Source: Chryseobacterium phosphatilyticum
Lineage (GTDB): Bacteria; Bacteroidota; Bacteroidia; Flavobacteriales; Weeksellaceae
NCBI RefSeq assembly: GCF_002899825.2
Contig: NZ_PPED02000003.1
Span: forward strand, 328,263-392,262
Length of the DNA stretch: 64,000 bases
Reading direction: 5' to 3'
This document shows positions 26,538 through 37,200 of the stretch, in pieces. Both the position numbers and the translations under genes were made by a program. Position 1 is the stretch's first letter, and each line of letters starts with the position of its first letter. The notes under the pieces were generated by a model that saw only the letters and a list, made by a program, of their open reading frames with translations, ran no database searches and had not been told where the DNA came from.

Positions 26538-26820
26538 GATTTTTATTAAATACTTAAGAATTATTGTGTTTCTTAAATATATGAATAATATGTTTTTGTT
26601 TGCATTTTGATGTGTTAAATGTGTGGTTTTGTTCAATTTGTTGATTTTATTTAGTCTTTTAACTAATTATTTTAATTATTTATAAATGTTGTATGTTTTT
26701 TTTTATTCGGAAAAGCGTGGAGAAAGGCTAAAAATGCAGGCTGATTTTTCCACTTTACTATACTGGCAGCCATTACCAGGTGTAAAACTTTTGTATTGTA
26801 TATTGAAATGAAATAAAAAA
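26538..26820. other. Intergenic region between protease genes
   Basis: Very A/T-rich spacer of about 280 bp before the terminator. No exact TAnnTTTG box for the minus-strand protease was found and no RNA gene or small ORF is evident. Confidence 0.6.
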
Positions 26821-26847
26821 AGCGCAATACCAATCCGGTATTGCGCT
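26821..26847 (-). terminator. Terminator after second S8 protease gene
   Basis: AGCGCAATACC / GGTATTGCGCT perfect 11-bp stem with a 5-nt loop, followed by a T run on the minus strand. Confidence 0.92.
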
Positions 26848-26869
26848 CTGTATAATGTGTATGGAATAA

Positions 26870-29011
26870 TTATTCCTTAATTACTTTTTTAGAGATGACC
26901 TCTTTTCCTGTTTTTACTTCAATGATGTAAATTCCTTTTGTGTAAGTGGATAGATCAACTGCCTCTTTATCACTGTTTACAGTACCATTTTGTAGTTTTC
27001 TACCTGATGTATCATATACTGTGAATGTTGATTTCCCTGGTGCTTTAAGGATATTGGTAATATCTTTTGTCACTGATGGAGCAATGGCAAGCTCATTGAA
27101 TACACTTGCTTTTGTATCTTGAGTTCCTAATACCTGATTGAAACCGGTAACAATAATTGAATAATCCTGAGGAGCTGTAGCACTTGGAGTAGCATTATTC
27201 TTTAATGTTCCTTTGTGTGAAATTTCAATTTTGTAAGTTCTACCTGCAACAGGAGCGTCAATCACTACTTGTTCTACATTATCTACAGTGTTATCTCCTT
27301 TAATAGCCGGTGTCATTGGGCTGGTAGCGTTCAGCTTCCAAGGCATATACACTGTATTTGTTGTTACATCAGTGATTCTAACATCCAGGTCATTAACCAG
27401 TCTTGATGTTCTGTTGTTGTGGGCGTCATTCCATGTTAGTCCTGCTGCCGGTAATTTGTATTCAGGGTCAATCCATGAGATGGTCACTTTAATTGGGGTA
27501 TCGCCTGTCGCTAAAATATTTTTGGTATTAACAGTTCCGTTATTTAATGTTTCGTTGTTGAAGATTACGGTATTGTTAGATTTTCCTACTAATAGCTCTG
27601 CTCCTTTTTTAGCATCAATGAATCCCCATCCAAACCATGGATCTGGTCCGATGTTTCCAGCTTCTGCAGCAGAATGAATCATTAACGTTTTTGCAGCGGC
27701 AGCATTTAATTCCGCATTATTGAATAATTGTTTGTTGATCTGTGTCCAAAGACCGATTATACCTGTAACAACCGGAGCTGAATAAGAAGTTCCGCTACCT
27801 ACTGTTAAGCTTTGGCTACCCGTTGTGTCTTCTGCTGTAGATGCACTTCCTACATTTGTTCCCACTGTAGAAATATCAGGTTTTATACCCCCGTCATCTC
27901 TGGGACCTGCACTGCTATAATCTGAATGTACAACATCTCCCGGAACAGTATATCTTCCTGAGTTGGCTGTGATGATATCTGTAGCACCTACTACAATGAT
28001 GTTTTTTGCCAGTGAACCAGGGCCGATACAATCAAATCCTTGTGCGCAGTTTGAGGCAGGTGCTGTATCTGTGGCAGCAAACTGAACAAGAGCGTTATTA
28101 GCATCAGTGTAATAGGTTGGTAATGGAGCTGGAGTTGGATAACTTGGGCCATATCCAAAGTAGTTTCCTGATGATTTTACAATAATATAGGTAGGGTTGT
28201 TGTATACAATCGCATCATAATTCTGATCATTGCTAAAGTAAGTTCCCTGTAGATCAAATGAAGTATTTGGGCTATCGAAAACACCACCCCAAACCCATGC
28301 GTTGGATCCATTTACTGTTTTTACATCCCAACCTGCGTTTGAACCATATGAGTGGTTTGAAATTTTAGGTTGTGCAGTCAATATTTTTTGAAAGACTGTA
28401 CTGGTAGAAGTATCTCCCGGTAATGTTGAAGTACGGAAAGCATATGAATCAATAGTTGAGTTCTTTGCTATTCCCTGAAAGTTTATCGTTTTGGATGTTC
28501 CGTCAGAAAAATTAACTAACTGGGAGTACGTTTTAGCACCAACAAATCCAGCTACACCAGTAGCATGAGCAGAATAGTTCATTGTGCTGGCTTCTTTATT
28601 GGAAATTCTGTTGGTTCCGTTATTAAAGAAAACATGCCCACCAAAAACTCTTCCCCCGTCAAATATTGTATATTTAATATTTTCGCCGTTAAAAGATCCT
28701 GTAAGACCGGTTACTGTTCCATTTTGAAGAAAATCAGAATTTGAATTTTTGATTTGATCCATATCTTCATTCTTCAGAAAAAACGGCTTTCCATCTGGTG
28801 TAAACCCAGCTAAAGTAGATTTTTGCTCTTCAATTTCCTGCTGAACTTTTAAATCTCTGTTTGTTGTACCATAGCGTTTTGCTACATAATTGTCAAATTT
28901 CGCGCTGTTTTCCTTGTTTTGTTTTTCAAACGCTCTTTTTAATCCTTCATTGTTTTGCGCACTTAGCATTGTTATGGCTAAAGTGCTGACCAAAAGTAAA
29001 TGTTTCTTCAT
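26870..29011 (-). CDS. S8 (subtilisin) family serine protease with T9SS sorting domain, paralogue
   Basis: Secreted serine endopeptidase of 713 residues. Signal peptide ends LSAQ (about 19). The triad is D118 (TIFDGG), H149 (YSAHATGVAG) and Ser in GTSYSAP (about 410). A jelly-roll domain and a type A T9SS sorting domain (ending KKVIKE) follow. It aligns over its whole length with the protein at 24390, differing mainly in loops near residues 120-150 and 290-310. The two genes are a tandem duplication. The His motif lacks the classical HGTHVAG form in both; GVAGFVGA replaces it. A TACATTTG promoter box lies 35 bp upstream. Confidence 0.94.
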   Translation of the reverse strand: MKKHLLLVSTLAITMLSAQNNEGLKRAFEKQNKENSAKFDNYVAKRYGTTNRDLKVQQEIEEQKSTLAGFTPDGKPFFLKNEDMDQIKNSNSDFLQNGTVTGLTGSFNGENIKYTIFDGGRVFGGHVFFNNGTNRISNKEASTMNYSAHATGVAGFVGAKTYSQLVNFSDGTSKTINFQGIAKNSTIDSYAFRTSTLPGDTSTSTVFQKILTAQPKISNHSYGSNAGWDVKTVNGSNAWVWGGVFDSPNTSFDLQGTYFSNDQNYDAIVYNNPTYIIVKSSGNYFGYGPSYPTPAPLPTYYTDANNALVQFAATDTAPASNCAQGFDCIGPGSLAKNIIVVGATDIITANSGRYTVPGDVVHSDYSSAGPRDDGGIKPDISTVGTNVGSASTAEDTTGSQSLTVGSGTSYSAPVVTGIIGLWTQINKQLFNNAELNAAAAKTLMIHSAAEAGNIGPDPWFGWGFIDAKKGAELLVGKSNNTVIFNNETLNNGTVNTKNILATGDTPIKVTISWIDPEYKLPAAGLTWNDAHNNRTSRLVNDLDVRITDVTTNTVYMPWKLNATSPMTPAIKGDNTVDNVEQVVIDAPVAGRTYKIEISHKGTLKNNATPSATAPQDYSIIVTGFNQVLGTQDTKASVFNELAIAPSVTKDITNILKAPGKSTFTVYDTSGRKLQNGTVNSDKEAVDLSTYTKGIYIIEVKTGKEVISKKVIKE

Positions 29012-29045
29012 AATGATTAGTAAAATATTAAAAATTGTATTTTGT

Positions 29046-29053
29046 CAAATGTA
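29046..29053 (-). promoter_or_regulatory. -7 box of second S8 protease gene
   Basis: TACATTTG on the minus strand fits TAnnTTTG and lies 35 bp before the ATG. No clear TTG is seen 19-21 nt upstream, so confidence is moderate. Confidence 0.5.
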
Positions 29054-29277
29054 TGGCGAAATATTTTAAAATCTATTATTTGTAGTAAATAATTCTACTT
29101 TTTTAATGTTAAATTATATTATGTTTAGTTGTAAAAGTTATTTTGTTTTAATTTTTCTTTTTGGTGGTTTTTTTTATTCTGCAATTTGATTGATGTTTTC
29201 TATTTGCTTATTAAAATAATAATTAGAAAAAATGAAGTAACTTTACGTTCTCTTTCTTAAAAAAGTTAGAAAATTAT

Positions 29278-32200
29278 ATGTATTTAATTTTTGACACAGA
29301 AACAACCGGTTTACCAAAAAATTTCAACGCTCCGCTTTCAGACTCGGATAACTGGCCAAGAATGGTTCAGATTGCATGGCAGTTGCATGATGATGATGGG
29401 AATTTGATTGAAAACCAGGATTATATTATAAAACCTGAAGGGTATGATATTCCCTTTAATGCTGCAAGAATTCATGGAATTACTACCAAAATTGCTCATG
29501 AAGAAGGGCGCGATCTTCAGGAAATTCTTGAAGAATTTTCTAAAGTTCTGGAAAGGGTAAGAGTAGTATCAGGGCATAATGTTGAGTTTGATTACAATAT
29601 TGTAGGTGCGGAATTTTATAGAAAAAATATAAAAGATAACCTCCAGGAAAAGCCCCGGGCAGATACCATGATTCTGGGGACTGACTATTGTCAGTTAGGA
29701 GGTGGACGAGGCGGACGGTATAAATCTCCGAAACTGGAAGAGCTTTATGAGAAGCTTTATGGCCATAAATTTGATGAAGCTCACAATGCTGCTGCCGACG
29801 TAAATGCTACAGCCAGTGCTTTTTTCGAAATGATCAGAATTGGGGTTGTCCCTGCTGATGTACTGAAAATTTCAGAAGATCAGCTGGCTTATTTTAAAAG
29901 TCTTTACCCCGATCCGATAAAGCCATTTAATATTGTTGTCAGAAGACAGGTTGCTGATTTTCATAATAAGAAAAAACAACAGGACTTCGGTAGTATTGAT
30001 GAAATTGATTTAGGTAAATATTTCAACTTTGACAACCATAGTGTTTTTTCAACATTAATGGCTACTTCAAGTATTAATGATCTGATAAAAAAGGCCTCTG
30101 AAGAAAATTTCCCTGCTGTAGGAATGGTGGATATCGGAAATATGATGGGTGCTTTTAAGTTTGTTTCTGCGGTCGAAGCAGCTAATAGTGACAGATCAAA
30201 AAAATTTAAGGAATATCTGGCAAAAAAGCAGGAAGCTGAAGAAAATGGAACGGAATTCAATGAAGACGAACCCATTTCTCAACCATTGGTTCCTGTCGTC
30301 GGATGTGAATTTTATATATCAGATCGTTACGAACAAAAGCAGTTTACTAAAGATGATCCTGATAGAAGGACGCAGGTGGTGCTTTTGGCGAAAGATTTTA
30401 ACGGGTATAAAAACTTAGCAAAACTTTCAAGTATTGGTTTCTTAAAGGGGTTCTATTTTGGAGTACCGAGGATAAGCCGGGAATTGATTGCTCAGTATAA
30501 AGAAGGAGTAATAGCTCTTACTTCAGGGATTAATGGAGATATTCCGGATGCGATCCTAAATACCGGTGAACAAAAAGGGGAGGAGCTTTTCAAATGGTGG
30601 AGTGATACTTTTGGAGATGATTTTTATGTTCAGCTTCAGAATCATAAACTGCCTGAAGAAGAGCATTTAAATGAGGTCTTACTGTATCTAGCGGATAAGT
30701 ACAGTGTTAAAATTTTAGCCCAAAACGAAACGTATTACTCTAATAAAGATGATGCTAATATCCAGGATATTGTAAGCTGTATCAAAGATGGTGAAAAGTT
30801 GACAACGCCTATCGGGAAGGGGTTTGGTAAAAGAAGGGGGCTTGGTACCGGCGAATATTATATCAAAAATTCTGATGAAATAAAAGAGGCTTTTCTTGCT
30901 TATCCGGATGCATTTGAAGCGTATGAAGAATTCTTTGCAAAATTTAAACCTTACACTTTAAAAAGAGATGTTCTTCTTCCGAAATTTGATATCCCGGAAG
31001 AATTTATTCATGCAGAAGATGATATTGACGGGGGAAAAAGGGGAGAAATGGCATATCTTGCCCATCTTACTTATGAAGGAGCCAGAAAAAGGTATGTTGA
31101 TACAGGTATTACAGATGAGATTAAAGAGCGTCTGGACTTCGAACTGGAGGTAATTGCTAATACAGGTTATCCCGGATATTTCCTTATTGTACAGGATTTT
31201 TGTAATGAAGCGCGTAACATGGGGGTTTGGGTAGGTCCCGGAAGGGGATCAGCTGCTGGATCAGCTGTTGCTTACTGTATTGGAATTACCAATGTAGACC
31301 CTATTAAATATGATCTCCTATTTGAGAGATTCTTAAATCCGGAAAGGATTTCCATGCCGGATATCGATATCGATTTTGATGACGAAGGAAGAGATCGCGT
31401 GATCAAATGGGTAATTGAAAAATATGGACAAAGCCAGGTGGCGCAAATTATTACCTATTCCGTTCTGGGTGGGAAATCTGCCATCAAAGATGCCGGAAGG
31501 GTGTTGGATGTTCCGATTCCTGATACCAATAATATTGCTAAGCTTATCCCTTCAACACCGGGGATGAATATTGCAAAAGCATTAGCTAAATACGATAAAC
31601 TTAAACCCGAAGAACAGATGCTCGTTGATGAAATGAGATATGTTCTGGATAGCCCTGATGATGCCCGTCATGGTGTACTTGCCAGCGCGAAGAAAATGGA
31701 GGGGTGTATCAGAAATACCGGAATTCATGCCTGTGGGGTGATTATTACTCCGGAGGATGTGAGTAACCTTGTTCCGGTGACCATTGCGGCAAAAGATGCA
31801 GATATTCTGGTGTCACAGTTTGATAACTCAGTAGCAGAAAGTGCCGGATTGCTGAAAATGGACTTTCTGGGACTCAGAACGTTGACGATCATTAAAGACG
31901 CTTTGAAACTTGTTAAGGCAAGGTATGGAGTAGATATTGATCCGGATCTTATTCCCCTTGACGATACCAGAACGTATCAGTTATTTAAAGAGGGAAGAAC
32001 AGTGGGTATTTTCCAGTATGAAAGTCCCGGAATGCAGAAATACATGCGTGAGCTTAAGCCTACGGTTTTTGCCGATCTTATTGCAATGAACGCATTATAT
32101 CGTCCGGGTCCGATCAAATATATCCCCAACTTTATTAACAGAAAACATGGGATTGAAGAGATTGTATATGACCTGCCGGAAACAGAAGAATATTTAAAGG

Positions 32201-33945
32201 AAACTTACGGAATTACTGTTTATCAGGAACAGGTTATGCTCCTCTCTCAGAAATTAGCCAACTTTACAAAAGGTGAGGCGGATACCTTGAGAAAAGCAAT
32301 GGGTAAGAAGCAAATTGATGTTCTTAATAAGATGTACCCTAAATTCATTGAAGGGGGTAGGAAAAATAACCTTAATGAAGAAAGGCTGGAGAAAATCTGG
32401 AATGACTGGAAAGCCTTTGCAGAATACGCTTTTAACAAATCTCACTCGACATGTTATGCATTTATTGCCTATCAGACGGCATTTTTAAAAGCCAATTATC
32501 CTGCAGAATATATGGCGAGTGTAATGAGTAATAACATTAACAATACAGACTCAATTACCATGTTTATGGAGGATTGTAAGAGTATGGGAGTTGATGTTCT
32601 TGGTCCTGACGTGAACGAATCTCAGTATAAATTCTCTGTAAACGAAAAGGGACAGATCCGTTTTGGTTTAGGTGCAATTAAAGGAATTGGAGAAGGTCCA
32701 AGTGAGGCTATTACAAGAGAAAGAGAAAATGGAAGATTTAAAAATATCTATGACTTTTTCGAAAGAATATTGCCTTCTCAGATGAATAAAAGAGTTTCAG
32801 AAAGCTTGGTGTTGGCAGGTGCTTTTGATGAATTGGATTCCTTTCACAGGGGGCAGTATTTTGATATCGATATGGCCGGCAGAACAAATCTGGAAAGATT
32901 GATAAGATATGGACAAAGCTTTCAGGAGAGTAAAAATGAAATGGAACATTCTCTCTTTGCTGATTTTGCAGAGGAAGTTCAGATTGAACAACCTAAGTTA
33001 CCTCCTTGTCCCGAGTGGCCCAATATGCATAAGCTTAATAAAGAAAAGGAAATCATTGGTTTCTACCTTTCTGCTCATCCTTTGGATGAATTTAAGTTTC
33101 ATTTTCAGTTTATGCAGGGGCAGCTTTCAAAAAAAGCAGTTCTTGAAAAAGAAGGAGATGAGAAAATAACAACAGATGAAACTCCTGTTTTAGAACAGGA
33201 CTCACAAGATGATGCTGTTGATCTTACTGAAATTGTATCTGACGAATTAACCACCGGTGAAGAGGAAGTGGTGGAAGAGGTAATTAAAAAAGCTGAACCT
33301 AAAGGAAATTTCCTGTTTCTGAACCTTGATGAGGTAGATGCCTACAAAGAACAGGCTTTTGCCAATAAGCAAGAAGAACTGTTTGAAGAGAAAAAGAAAG
33401 ACTGGAAGACTATTCAAAAAGAAAGAGAAAACGGTGGCGGCGGAAAAGAGTATACAGTGGCCGGGCTGATTACGGAGTATGTCGTAAAGGATGGTTTCAG
33501 AAGTGGTGAAAAGGTAGCCTTTGTTACATTGGAAGATTATTCCGGTTCCTATTCTTTCAGATTGGGAGACAGGGATTATATGAGGCTGAAGGAGAAGCTT
33601 GAAGTGCAGAGGTTCGTTATTTTTAAGATAAAGTTTGCCCAGGTGAAAGATGGGAGGGTTTTCGTTAATGTAAATGATGTGATTGAACTTCAGGAAGCTT
33701 TTGAAAGATTTGCTAAAAGTATTTCTCTAGTGATGGACGTTATGGATGTGAGGAATGAAGATCTGGATTTTTTTAGAACGATTCTTGACAGAAATAAAGG
33801 AAATCAAAAATTGAAATTCTTCATTAAAAATATTGAAGATGATTCCCATATTGAGGTTCAGTCGATGAAACATTCTGTGGATCTGAATGGGGATTTGATT
33901 AAGGAAATTCAACTGCTTAATAAGTATGAATTTTATTTGAATTGA
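29278..33945 (+). CDS. dnaE: DNA polymerase III alpha subunit with N-terminal exonuclease
   Basis: Replicative DNA polymerase catalytic subunit. The 1555 residues begin with a DEDDh (DnaQ-like) 3'-5' exonuclease domain: DTETTG at about 6-11, GHNVEFD near 99-105, HNAAADVNA near 168. A PHP domain (about 250-500) follows with key residues altered: VDIGNMMG replaces the usual TDHGNM form. The C-family polymerase core shows GPGRGSAAGSAVAYC (about 652), PDIDIDFDDEGRD (about 693), and LLKMDFLGLRTL (about 857). Then come HhH and an OB fold (about 1390-1470; YTVAGLITEYVV). An acidic insert lies near 1300-1345. The extra length relative to E. coli DnaE (1160) is mainly the exonuclease and this insert. 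Confidence 0.97.
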   Translation: MYLIFDTETTGLPKNFNAPLSDSDNWPRMVQIAWQLHDDDGNLIENQDYIIKPEGYDIPFNAARIHGITTKIAHEEGRDLQEILEEFSKVLERVRVVSGHNVEFDYNIVGAEFYRKNIKDNLQEKPRADTMILGTDYCQLGGGRGGRYKSPKLEELYEKLYGHKFDEAHNAAADVNATASAFFEMIRIGVVPADVLKISEDQLAYFKSLYPDPIKPFNIVVRRQVADFHNKKKQQDFGSIDEIDLGKYFNFDNHSVFSTLMATSSINDLIKKASEENFPAVGMVDIGNMMGAFKFVSAVEAANSDRSKKFKEYLAKKQEAEENGTEFNEDEPISQPLVPVVGCEFYISDRYEQKQFTKDDPDRRTQVVLLAKDFNGYKNLAKLSSIGFLKGFYFGVPRISRELIAQYKEGVIALTSGINGDIPDAILNTGEQKGEELFKWWSDTFGDDFYVQLQNHKLPEEEHLNEVLLYLADKYSVKILAQNETYYSNKDDANIQDIVSCIKDGEKLTTPIGKGFGKRRGLGTGEYYIKNSDEIKEAFLAYPDAFEAYEEFFAKFKPYTLKRDVLLPKFDIPEEFIHAEDDIDGGKRGEMAYLAHLTYEGARKRYVDTGITDEIKERLDFELEVIANTGYPGYFLIVQDFCNEARNMGVWVGPGRGSAAGSAVAYCIGITNVDPIKYDLLFERFLNPERISMPDIDIDFDDEGRDRVIKWVIEKYGQSQVAQIITYSVLGGKSAIKDAGRVLDVPIPDTNNIAKLIPSTPGMNIAKALAKYDKLKPEEQMLVDEMRYVLDSPDDARHGVLASAKKMEGCIRNTGIHACGVIITPEDVSNLVPVTIAAKDADILVSQFDNSVAESAGLLKMDFLGLRTLTIIKDALKLVKARYGVDIDPDLIPLDDTRTYQLFKEGRTVGIFQYESPGMQKYMRELKPTVFADLIAMNALYRPGPIKYIPNFINRKHGIEEIVYDLPETEEYLKETYGITVYQEQVMLLSQKLANFTKGEADTLRKAMGKKQIDVLNKMYPKFIEGGRKNNLNEERLEKIWNDWKAFAEYAFNKSHSTCYAFIAYQTAFLKANYPAEYMASVMSNNINNTDSITMFMEDCKSMGVDVLGPDVNESQYKFSVNEKGQIRFGLGAIKGIGEGPSEAITRERENGRFKNIYDFFERILPSQMNKRVSESLVLAGAFDELDSFHRGQYFDIDMAGRTNLERLIRYGQSFQESKNEMEHSLFADFAEEVQIEQPKLPPCPEWPNMHKLNKEKEIIGFYLSAHPLDEFKFHFQFMQGQLSKKAVLEKEGDEKITTDETPVLEQDSQDDAVDLTEIVSDELTTGEEEVVEEVIKKAEPKGNFLFLNLDEVDAYKEQAFANKQEELFEEKKKDWKTIQKERENGGGGKEYTVAGLITEYVVKDGFRSGEKVAFVTLEDYSGSYSFRLGDRDYMRLKEKLEVQRFVIFKIKFAQVKDGRVFVNVNDVIELQEAFERFAKSISLVMDVMDVRNEDLDFFRTILDRNKGNQKLKFFIKNIEDDSHIEVQSMKHSVDLNGDLIKEIQLLNKYEFYLN

Positions 33946-34271
33946 TGAAAATCATGATGTAAATATCTGAAAAAGTGGCTTTTTTGCCACTTTTTTTATG
34001 GAATATTTTCAGAAGAAGGTGTTTTTTTATTATGTTAAATTAGTAGAGTGTTGCTTTGTGACTGGCTTTTTCAATTTATGTAACTAATTGTTTTTCATGT
34101 ATTTAATAATGGTATATAATTAATGAAATAGTTAATAAAATTAAATATATGTTTAATTTTATATAAAAATAATATTGATTTGTTGATTTTTACTATTGTA
34201 TTTTAACTAATTTATGATTTTAAATTGATTATTTGTTTACATTTACTCCCTAATTTTTATTTTTACCATGT
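33946..34271. other. A/T-rich intergenic region
   Basis: 326 bp between dnaE and the first adhesin gene. It holds the dnaE terminator and a weak TACATTTA promoter-like box near 34233. Nothing else is evident. Confidence 0.6.
33971..33995 (+). terminator. dnaE terminator
   Basis: AAAAGTGGC / GCCACTTTT stem with a T-rich loop and a downstream T run. Confidence 0.88.
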
Positions 34272-37200
34272 ATGAAAAAACTTCTACTATCGTGTATGTT
34301 GTCACTGGGAATAGGGGCATCTGCACAAATTTTAGTGAACGAGAGTTTTGAGGGTTCAACTTTACCTTCGGGCTGGACAAGTACTAATGGAGCGGGCACA
34401 ACTCTTTCAACGGGAGGATATGGGTCGAATGCCGGAACTGCTTGTGCGGGCACGAAAGCCGTTTATAAGAATATATACGATACGGTCCCAAGTTGGAATA
34501 TGGTGTATAGTTCAACGGCTTCCAATGCAACAGCTCTTAACTACTCTTTTAAATACCTTGCCAAAGGGTATAATACAACTACTGCAATAATTGACGGAAC
34601 GGTTGCGGCAGACTACTCTGTAGATAATGGGGCTACCTGGGTAACTCTACTTGCTCCGTTGGCAATTAGTGGTTCTGTCAATACCATTATACCTTGTACT
34701 GTCGTTTCAGGAACAATCCCGGCGGGAACAATTCCTGCAGGTGCCAGTTTTAAATTCAGAATAAAAAGTACAGCGGTAGGTACTGCTGATTTCTATATGG
34801 GGTTTGATGATGTTCAGCTTACTCAATCAATCATAAGTCCACCTCCATGTACAACTATTTCAAGTCCTGCTAATGCCGCAACGGGAGTTTCTGTTACCCC
34901 TACAATTACCTGGGCTGCCGGTACTGGTGGTACGAATGGCTACGATCTGTATTTAGGCACAACACCTGGTGGTAATAATATTATCAATGGGCTGAATGTG
35001 GGAAATGTTACAAGTTATTCAATTACTGCAGCTAATGCATTGAGTTATTCAACCCAATACTATGCGACAATAGTTCCGAAAAATAGTATTGGTTCTGCAA
35101 CAGGGTGTAATGAATCAACTTTTACAACAACGACGGTTCCTTGTCCTACAGTTTCTGCCCCTGCGGCATCGGCTATAAATGTTTCTCTAACTCCAACCAT
35201 TACCTGGTCAGCTGTCAATTCTGCTACAGGGTATAAGTTGAGAATCGGGACCACTGCAGGAGCTTCTGATGTAATGAATGATTATGATATGGGTAATGTG
35301 ACCAGTTATACATTAACCACACCTCTTACCAATGCTACAACGTACTATTATACGGTAAAATCGTATACGGCAACAAGTCTTTCCGTGTCTTGTACAGAGA
35401 AAAGTTTTACCACTGTATGCTTACCGACAACAGCACCTTATTCTCAGAATTTTGACACATCGCCAACAGGTAGCTCTACAAGTGTGAATGCTCCGGCATG
35501 TTGGTCATATGTAGAAACATCCGGTAGTGCAGGGTATGGATATGTGTCCTCGTCTGCTCCTTTTTCTGCTCCCAACTGTTATATTTTATTTAATAGTACA
35601 GATACGACCGGAAATGTGATGTTGGTTTCTCCTCAGACAACGAATTTGACAGATGGAACAAAAAGGGTTAAATTTATGGCTAAAGGTGGAAGTTCAGGAT
35701 ATACAGTAGTGGTAGGAACCCTTGCAGATCCGTCTAATCCTGCTTCTTTTACTGCAATTGGAGCAAATATTCCGATTACAAGTAGCTGGGCTCCATATAC
35801 CGTCAATATTCCGGCTGGTTCAGGTCAGTATCTGGTGTTTAAGCATGGTTTAGGAGGGTCTTCCAGGTCCGTTTATATAGATGATATTGTATTGGAAAAT
35901 ATTCCTTCTTGTCTTGAGACTACAGGGGTATCTGTCAATTCATTTACCTCAAACTCCATTAGTATTTCATGGACAGCTCCGTCAACAGTTCCTGCAAATG
36001 GATATGATATTTATTACAGTACTACCAATGTGGTACCTTTGGCTACTACGACTCCAAGTATTGCTGCAGTTGCAGGAACTTCTGCAACGATTCCCGGATT
36101 ATTGCCATATACAACCTATTATATCTGGGTGAGGTCAAGATGTAGCGTGTCGGATCAGAGTCCTTGGACGAATGCTGTTTCTGCCTATACAGGACATTGT
36201 ATCCCTACGGGAGGAAGTACTGATACTTCATATTACCTGAATAATATTACCACAACTACTGTAGGATATAGTAATTTAGGATATACAGCTTCATCATACT
36301 CTGCTTATGTGAATAATGCATCTACTTCTTTCTCCGGAACTGCAGGCGGAAATATTGACTATTCATTAAAAGCGGCAGGCGGAAGTACTTATTATTACTA
36401 TATCTGGGTAGACTGGAATAATGATCTGGATTTTGAGGATGCGGGTGAGAAAATGCTTGGAACTACATCTTATACTGCTACTACATCGGGTTCATTTGCA
36501 ATTCCTGCAAGTCAGGCAATAGGCAGTTATAGAGCAAGATTCGGGCAATCCTTTAGTGGTTCAATCACTCCTTGTGGTCCGGCTCCTTCAGGAAATTATG
36601 TAGACTTTACGCTGAATGTTATTGCACCACCTACATGTATCTCTCCGACAGGGGTTGCTGTTTCTAATACAGGAACAAATTCCGCTACGGTATCATGGAC
36701 AGCGTCTACAACACCTCCTGCTGATGGGTATGATATTTACTATAGTACTTCAAATACGGCTCCCACTGCATCAACGTCGCCTCTCGTTTCAGGTGTTACA
36801 GGGACTTCTCAGGTTCTGAATACCCTTACTCCTGCAACCTTATACTATGTTTGGGTAAGATCTCATTGTAGCAGTAATGATATGAGTGTTTGGTCTGTTT
36901 CTGCAAGCTTTACGACGGCTTGTGCACCGGTGCAGTCATTGAGTGAAAACTTTGATTCAGCAACTGTTGGTGCACTTCCGGTTTGTTGGACAAGTATAGG
37001 TTCTATGGTCAGCTATGCAAAGGTTTATGCTGTAACGGGAACAATGATAAGTGCTCCTTATGCATTATATCTTTATACGGATGGTGCAAATATTGGAATG
37101 GTATCTACCCCTGAACTTCTGAATCTGGATTCTAACAATTATACTATCAGTTTCAAAGGGAGAGCTAATATTACTGCTGGCGGAATAGTTCAGATAGGGT

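Noticed and set aside
26538..26636. Longer N-terminus of the first S8 protease
   Set aside because: The extra 33 codons give no signal peptide, while the internal start MRKFFISIS gives a clean one that matches the paralogue.
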